NCBI RefSeq assembly: GCF_015665295.1
Contig: NZ_JADFAJ010000007.1
Span: 1-64,000 of the forward strand
DNA length: 64,000 bases
From: Maricaulis sp.
Lineage (GTDB): Bacteria; Pseudomonadota; Alphaproteobacteria; Caulobacterales; Maricaulaceae
Reading direction: 5' to 3'
Made by a program: the position numbers and the translations under genes. This document shows, one piece after another, positions 60,201 through 64,000 of this stretch. The first letter of the stretch is position 1. Each line of letters starts with the position of its first letter. The notes beneath the pieces were generated by a model, which ran no database searches, was not told the DNA's origin, and saw nothing but the letters and a program-made list of their open reading frames with translations.

Positions 60201-61034
60201 ATGTCCACGCCGCCCGAAAACCTCCCGCCGATCGACCGCCTCCTCGCCATCATGGCAAAGCTTCGCGATCCCGATGGCGGCTGTCCCTGGGATCTGGAAC
60301 AGGATTTTGCGAGCATCGCGCCCTACACGATCGAGGAAGCCTATGAGGTGGCCGATGCGATCGAGCGCAAGCGCTATGACGAGCTCAAGGACGAGTTGGG
60401 TGATCTCCTGCTCCAGGTCGTGTTCCACAGCCGGATGGCCGAGGAAGCGGATCTGTTCCGCTTCGACGACGTGGCTGCAGCGATCAATGACAAGATGATC
60501 CGGCGTCACCCGCATGTTTTCGGGGATGCCAGCACGCGTGATTCACAGACCCAGACGGCCGAGTGGGAAGCGATCAAGGCGGCGGAACGCAAGGCGAGTG
60601 ACAAGGGCGAGAGCCTGCTGGACGACGTTCCGGTCGCCCTGCCCGCCCTCAAGCGTGCCCAGAAGCTGCAAAAGCGCGCGGCCACGGTCGGCTTTGACTG
60701 GCCGGATGCCGAACGGGTGCTCGACAAGGTGGATGAGGAACTGGCTGAAGTACGTGAGGCCATGGCGGCCGGCGATGCCGAGGCTGTGGCCGAGGAGATC
60801 GGTGACCTGATCTTTGTGTGCACCAATCTCGGTCGCAAGATGAAAGTCGATGTTGAAGCCGCCACGCGCAGCGCCAACGCCAAGTTCGAGCGCCGTTTCC
60901 GCCATATCGAGGTGACACTGTCAGCGCGCGGTCAGCGCATGCAGGACACGTCGCTGGAGGCCATGGAAGACTTGTGGGACGAGGCCAAAAAGATCGAGAA
61001 ATCCGGGAAAACTTCGCAGGCCGAGCCGGTCTGA
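60201..61034 (+). CDS. mazG: Nucleoside triphosphate pyrophosphohydrolase
   Basis: 'LRDPDGGCPWDLEQDFASIAPYTIEEAYEVADAIE', 'DELGDLLLQVVFHSRMAEE'. Confidence 0.95.
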   Translation: MSTPPENLPPIDRLLAIMAKLRDPDGGCPWDLEQDFASIAPYTIEEAYEVADAIERKRYDELKDELGDLLLQVVFHSRMAEEADLFRFDDVAAAINDKMIRRHPHVFGDASTRDSQTQTAEWEAIKAAERKASDKGESLLDDVPVALPALKRAQKLQKRAATVGFDWPDAERVLDKVDEELAEVREAMAAGDAEAVAEEIGDLIFVCTNLGRKMKVDVEAATRSANAKFERRFRHIEVTLSARGQRMQDTSLEAMEDLWDEAKKIEKSGKTSQAEPV

Positions 61035-61050
61035 TCCGGCCGGAACCGGA

Positions 61051-62403
61051 TCAGAAATCGTCTTCGTCCTCGACCTCGCCGATACCCTGCGGGATGGCCA
61101 GTTCGGGAAATTGCGAGCGGAAACGGCCGGCTTCGACCGGATGCAGTCGAACCTGCATGGTGGTGGCACCGTTGTCCGGATCAATCTTGCTGGCCAGGAC
61201 ATCGCCATGCGCATGCAACCAGGCCAGTGCCCGCGCGTCCTGCGGCGGGATGAGTATCTCGAGGCGCTCATCATTCGTCGACAAGGCGCGCTCGATGGCA
61301 TCGACCAGGGTGGCCACACCCTCGCCTGTCACGGCCGACAGCGCCAGCTTGACCGGCTTTCCGGCCTTCAGATTGGCCATCTGGACGGTGATGGCGAGAT
61401 CCTCGGACTGGTCTTCATCCAGCCGGTCAGCCTTGTTCCAGGCTTCCAGCATGGCTTGTTCGTGGGCCGGCCCCGCCTCGATCGCATCGAGCACGCTCTC
61501 GACATCCTGGATGCGTCCTTCACGGTCCGGATCCGAGGCATCGATGATATGGACCAGAAGATCGGCTTCGCGCACTTCTTCCAGGGTCGCCCGGAATGCC
61601 GCGATCAGCTCGGTCGGCAGATCGGTGATGAATCCCACAGTGTCCGACAGGAGTATGCGGGTCCCGCCAGGCAGGTCGACGGCCCTCACCGTCGGGTCGA
61701 GCGTGGCAAACGGCATGTCCTGGGCGAAAACGCCGGCGCCTGTCAGCGCGTTGAACAGGGTCGATTTGCCGGCATTCGTATAGCCAACCAGCGCCACTGT
61801 CGGAAACGGGACATCCTGGCGCTGCGAGCGATGCAGCGCCCGGGTGCGGCGCACCTCGTCGAGCTGACGGCGGAGTTTCGCCATTTTCTCGTTCAGCAGG
61901 CGGCGGTCTGTCTCGATCTGGGTTTCACCGGGGCCGGCAAGGAAGCCGCGACCGCCACGCTGACGCTCCAGGTGGGTCCAGGTCCGCACTAGGCGGGAGC
62001 GCTCATAGGCCAGGCGCGCCAGCTCGACCTGCAGCACACCTTCCTTGGTCCGCGCGCGCTGGCCAAAGATTTCCAGGATCAGACCGGTCCGGTCGATCAC
62101 TTTCACATTCCAGGCTTTTTCCAGATTGCGTTGCTGGATCGGCGACAGCGCCGTGTCGATCACAGCGACATTCGCTTCCAGATCGACAATCATCTCGCCG
62201 AGTTCAGCGAGCTTTCCGCGGCCGAAATACCGGCCGCTGTCGATCTTGCGGGTTTGCAATATGAAGGCATCCGCGACTTCGAGGTCGAGGGCTTCGGCCA
62301 GTCCGGAGGCTTCTTCGAGACGTGCTTCCGCACGACCCATTTCAGCGCGGCTGGCCGGATGAATGACAAGGGCGCGCGATACCGGCGCCTCGCGCTCAAT
62401 CAA
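61051..62403 (-). CDS. hflX: Ribosome-associated GTPase HflX
   Basis: '[21 protein letters not shown]', '[19 protein letters not shown]', '[10 protein letters not shown]'. Confidence 0.96.
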   Translation of the reverse strand: MIEREAPVSRALVIHPASRAEMGRAEARLEEASGLAEALDLEVADAFILQTRKIDSGRYFGRGKLAELGEMIVDLEANVAVIDTALSPIQQRNLEKAWNVKVIDRTGLILEIFGQRARTKEGVLQVELARLAYERSRLVRTWTHLERQRGGRGFLAGPGETQIETDRRLLNEKMAKLRRQLDEVRRTRALHRSQRQDVPFPTVALVGYTNAGKSTLFNALTGAGVFAQDMPFATLDPTVRAVDLPGGTRILLSDTVGFITDLPTELIAAFRATLEEVREADLLVHIIDASDPDREGRIQDVESVLDAIEAGPAHEQAMLEAWNKADRLDEDQSEDLAITVQMANLKAGKPVKLALSAVTGEGVATLVDAIERALSTNDERLEILIPPQDARALAWLHAHGDVLASKIDPDNGATTMQVRLHPVEAGRFRSQFPELAIPQGIGEVEDEDDF

Positions 62404-62672
62404 TCCGTGGCGCTCTCTTCCACTGCGTCTTCATCCACCTTGTCATCTTCGAACAAGGATACCGGGGCGCCCGGCATGATGGTCGAGATGGCGTGCTTGT
62501 AGACGAGCTGGGACAGCCCGTCGCGGCGAAGCAGGACACAGAAATTGTCGAACCAGGTCACAACGCCCTGCAACTTGACCCCGTTCACGAGGAAAATGGT
62601 CAGGGGCGTCTTCGTTTTACGCACAGAGTTCAGGAAGACATCCTGGAGATTTTGTTTTTTATCGTGCGACAT
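62400..62672 (-). CDS. hfq: RNA chaperone Hfq
   Basis: '[60 protein letters not shown]'. Confidence 0.97.
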   Translation of the reverse strand: MSHDKKQNLQDVFLNSVRKTKTPLTIFLVNGVKLQGVVTWFDNFCVLLRRDGLSQLVYKHAISTIMPGAPVSLFEDDKVDEDAVEESATD

Positions 62673-62778
62673 GTTGGCTCCGCGTGTGTCGCTTTGATCA
62701 GCGATTCGTATGTAGGGTATACAGCCCCTGCCTTTCCCTGCAACCACTTCATTTTGCATGGGAAGCTCGTCCGTGCAC

Positions 62779-63624
62779 TCATGCCTCGGCGAGATAGGCC
62801 TCGCGCAGCGCGCTTGCCAGTGAGCCCGGTTGTCCGTTTGCAATCACATGGTTGTCAATGGAAACCACTGGAGTCACGAAAGACGTCGCCGAGGTCAGGA
62901 AAGCCTCGCGGGCCTCTCTTGCCTCTTGCGGTGTGAAGGCGCGCTCCTCGACTTCCAACCCAAGCTTTTGAGCACATTCGAGAATTCGAGCCCGCGTTAT
63001 GCCATGTAAAATGCCGTGATCGGCCTGACGGGTCAGCAGTTTTCCGGCCTTGGTGACGATCCATGCATTGGTTGAGCTGCCCTCGGTGATGAAGCCGGCG
63101 GCATCGACCTGCCAGGCTTCCACGGCCCCCGCCTCCTGCGCGGCTTGCTTGGCGAGGACATTTGGCAACAGGTTGACGGTTTTGATGTCGCAGCGTGCCC
63201 AGCGCTGATCCGGCACGGTGATCACGGCAATTCCCGCTTCGGCGCGCGCGTCAGCCGCCACGAAATCAAGCCGTTTGCAGGTCAGTACGATCGTTGGCGT
63301 GATGGGGGTTTTCGGGAATGCGTGATCGCGCCGCGCCTGGCCGCGGGAAATCTGCAGATAGACGAGCCCGTTGCGGAGCCGATTGCGGCGCAGAAGTTCG
63401 CATATGACCCGTTCCAGTGCCGGTCGCGTGCGAGGCTCCGGGATCCGCAATTCACCCAGTGACCGTGACAGGCGACTGAAATGCCCGTCTGCATCCATCA
63501 GCTGGCTGTTGCGGACACTCCAGACTTCATAGACCGCATCCGCAAACTGGAAACCGCGGTCCTCGATATGGATGGCGGCATCGCCATGGCGGCAGAAGCG
63601 CCCGTTGACATAGGCATATCGCAT
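62779..63624 (-). CDS. D-amino-acid transaminase (class IV PLP aminotransferase)
   Basis: '[30 protein letters not shown]', '[12 protein letters not shown]'. Confidence 0.93.
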   Translation of the reverse strand: MRYAYVNGRFCRHGDAAIHIEDRGFQFADAVYEVWSVRNSQLMDADGHFSRLSRSLGELRIPEPRTRPALERVICELLRRNRLRNGLVYLQISRGQARRDHAFPKTPITPTIVLTCKRLDFVAADARAEAGIAVITVPDQRWARCDIKTVNLLPNVLAKQAAQEAGAVEAWQVDAAGFITEGSSTNAWIVTKAGKLLTRQADHGILHGITRARILECAQKLGLEVEERAFTPQEAREAREAFLTSATSFVTPVVSIDNHVIANGQPGSLASALREAYLAEA

Positions 63625-63634
63625 CGGTTTTTCG

Positions 63635-64000
63635 TCACTTCCTGATGAAAAGCGCCCACACCGCAGCGACAGCGGCGAGCACCTCCAATCGCCCCAGAAT
63701 CATGGCTGAAATAAGGATCGGCTTGCTCTGGTCCGGCACCTGGGTCCAGCTTGCCAAAGGATGCGACTGGTCCAGCAAGGGGCCGATATTCGCGAGCGCC
63801 GCCGTCATCGCCAGGAAGGCATCCTCGAAGCCCAGCCCGGTCGCGGCCAGCGCCATGGTTCCAAGACCGATCGAGGCCACAAAGGCGAGGACATAGGCCC
63901 AGATCCCGACCAGGGCCGTCTCATGCACGCGGCGCCCCCGAAAGCTGACCGGCATGACGCTGCGCGGGTCTGAAAGCACGGCAAGCTCGGCGCCCATGCG
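63635..64000 (-). CDS. TrkH family potassium uptake protein (partial, C-terminus)
   Basis: 'FLAMTAALANIGP', 'ILGRLEVLAAVAAVWALF'; runs off the window end. Confidence 0.9.
   Translation of the reverse strand, partial: RMGAELAVLSDPRSVMPVSFRGRRVHETALVGIWAYVLAFVASIGLGTMALAATGLGFEDAFLAMTAALANIGPLLDQSHPLASWTQVPDQSKPILISAMILGRLEVLAAVAAVWALFIRK

Overview
The window is a gene-dense, high-GC alphaproteobacterial chromosome segment. Gene content and order resemble Caulobacterales/Hyphomonadaceae (Maricaulis-like); that placement is inference. It holds about 63 protein-coding loci and 4 clear tRNA genes (Glu-TTC, Pro-TGG, Arg-TCT, Ser-TGA). There is no CRISPR array, rRNA, IS element or prophage that I can support. 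Most loci are core genes: phaC, glpX, recJ, metC/sseA/cysK, photolyase, kdsA, recG, sdhE, mfd, scoAB, an RND efflux pair, kynABU, sdaA, msrPQ, rlpA, dac, tmk, holB, tatD, mazG, hflX, hfq, D-amino-acid aminotransferase and trkH. The observations most worth following up are: (i) a three-gene coupled cluster at 50.0-53.5 kb (GNAT-nitrilase fusion, GNAT, RimK-like ATP-grasp) in which the first gene has an in-frame TAG and the third an N-terminal frameshift, followed by a start-less gene remnant beside tRNA-Ser; (ii) a low-GC orphan 446-aa protein at 36.1-37.4 kb; (iii) a PopA-like protein with two degenerate REC domains, a degenerate GGDEF motif and an intact RxxD I-site; (iv) a PHA synthase with a KPP-repeat tail encoded by a 9-bp tandem repeat; (v) an HTH-less Lrp/AsnC (RAM) domain protein inside a kyn-sdaA gene string; (vi) an 18/20 duplication of the tRNA-Arg 3' end 122 bp downstream. 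All calls come from reading the sequence and ORF track; no database search was run.
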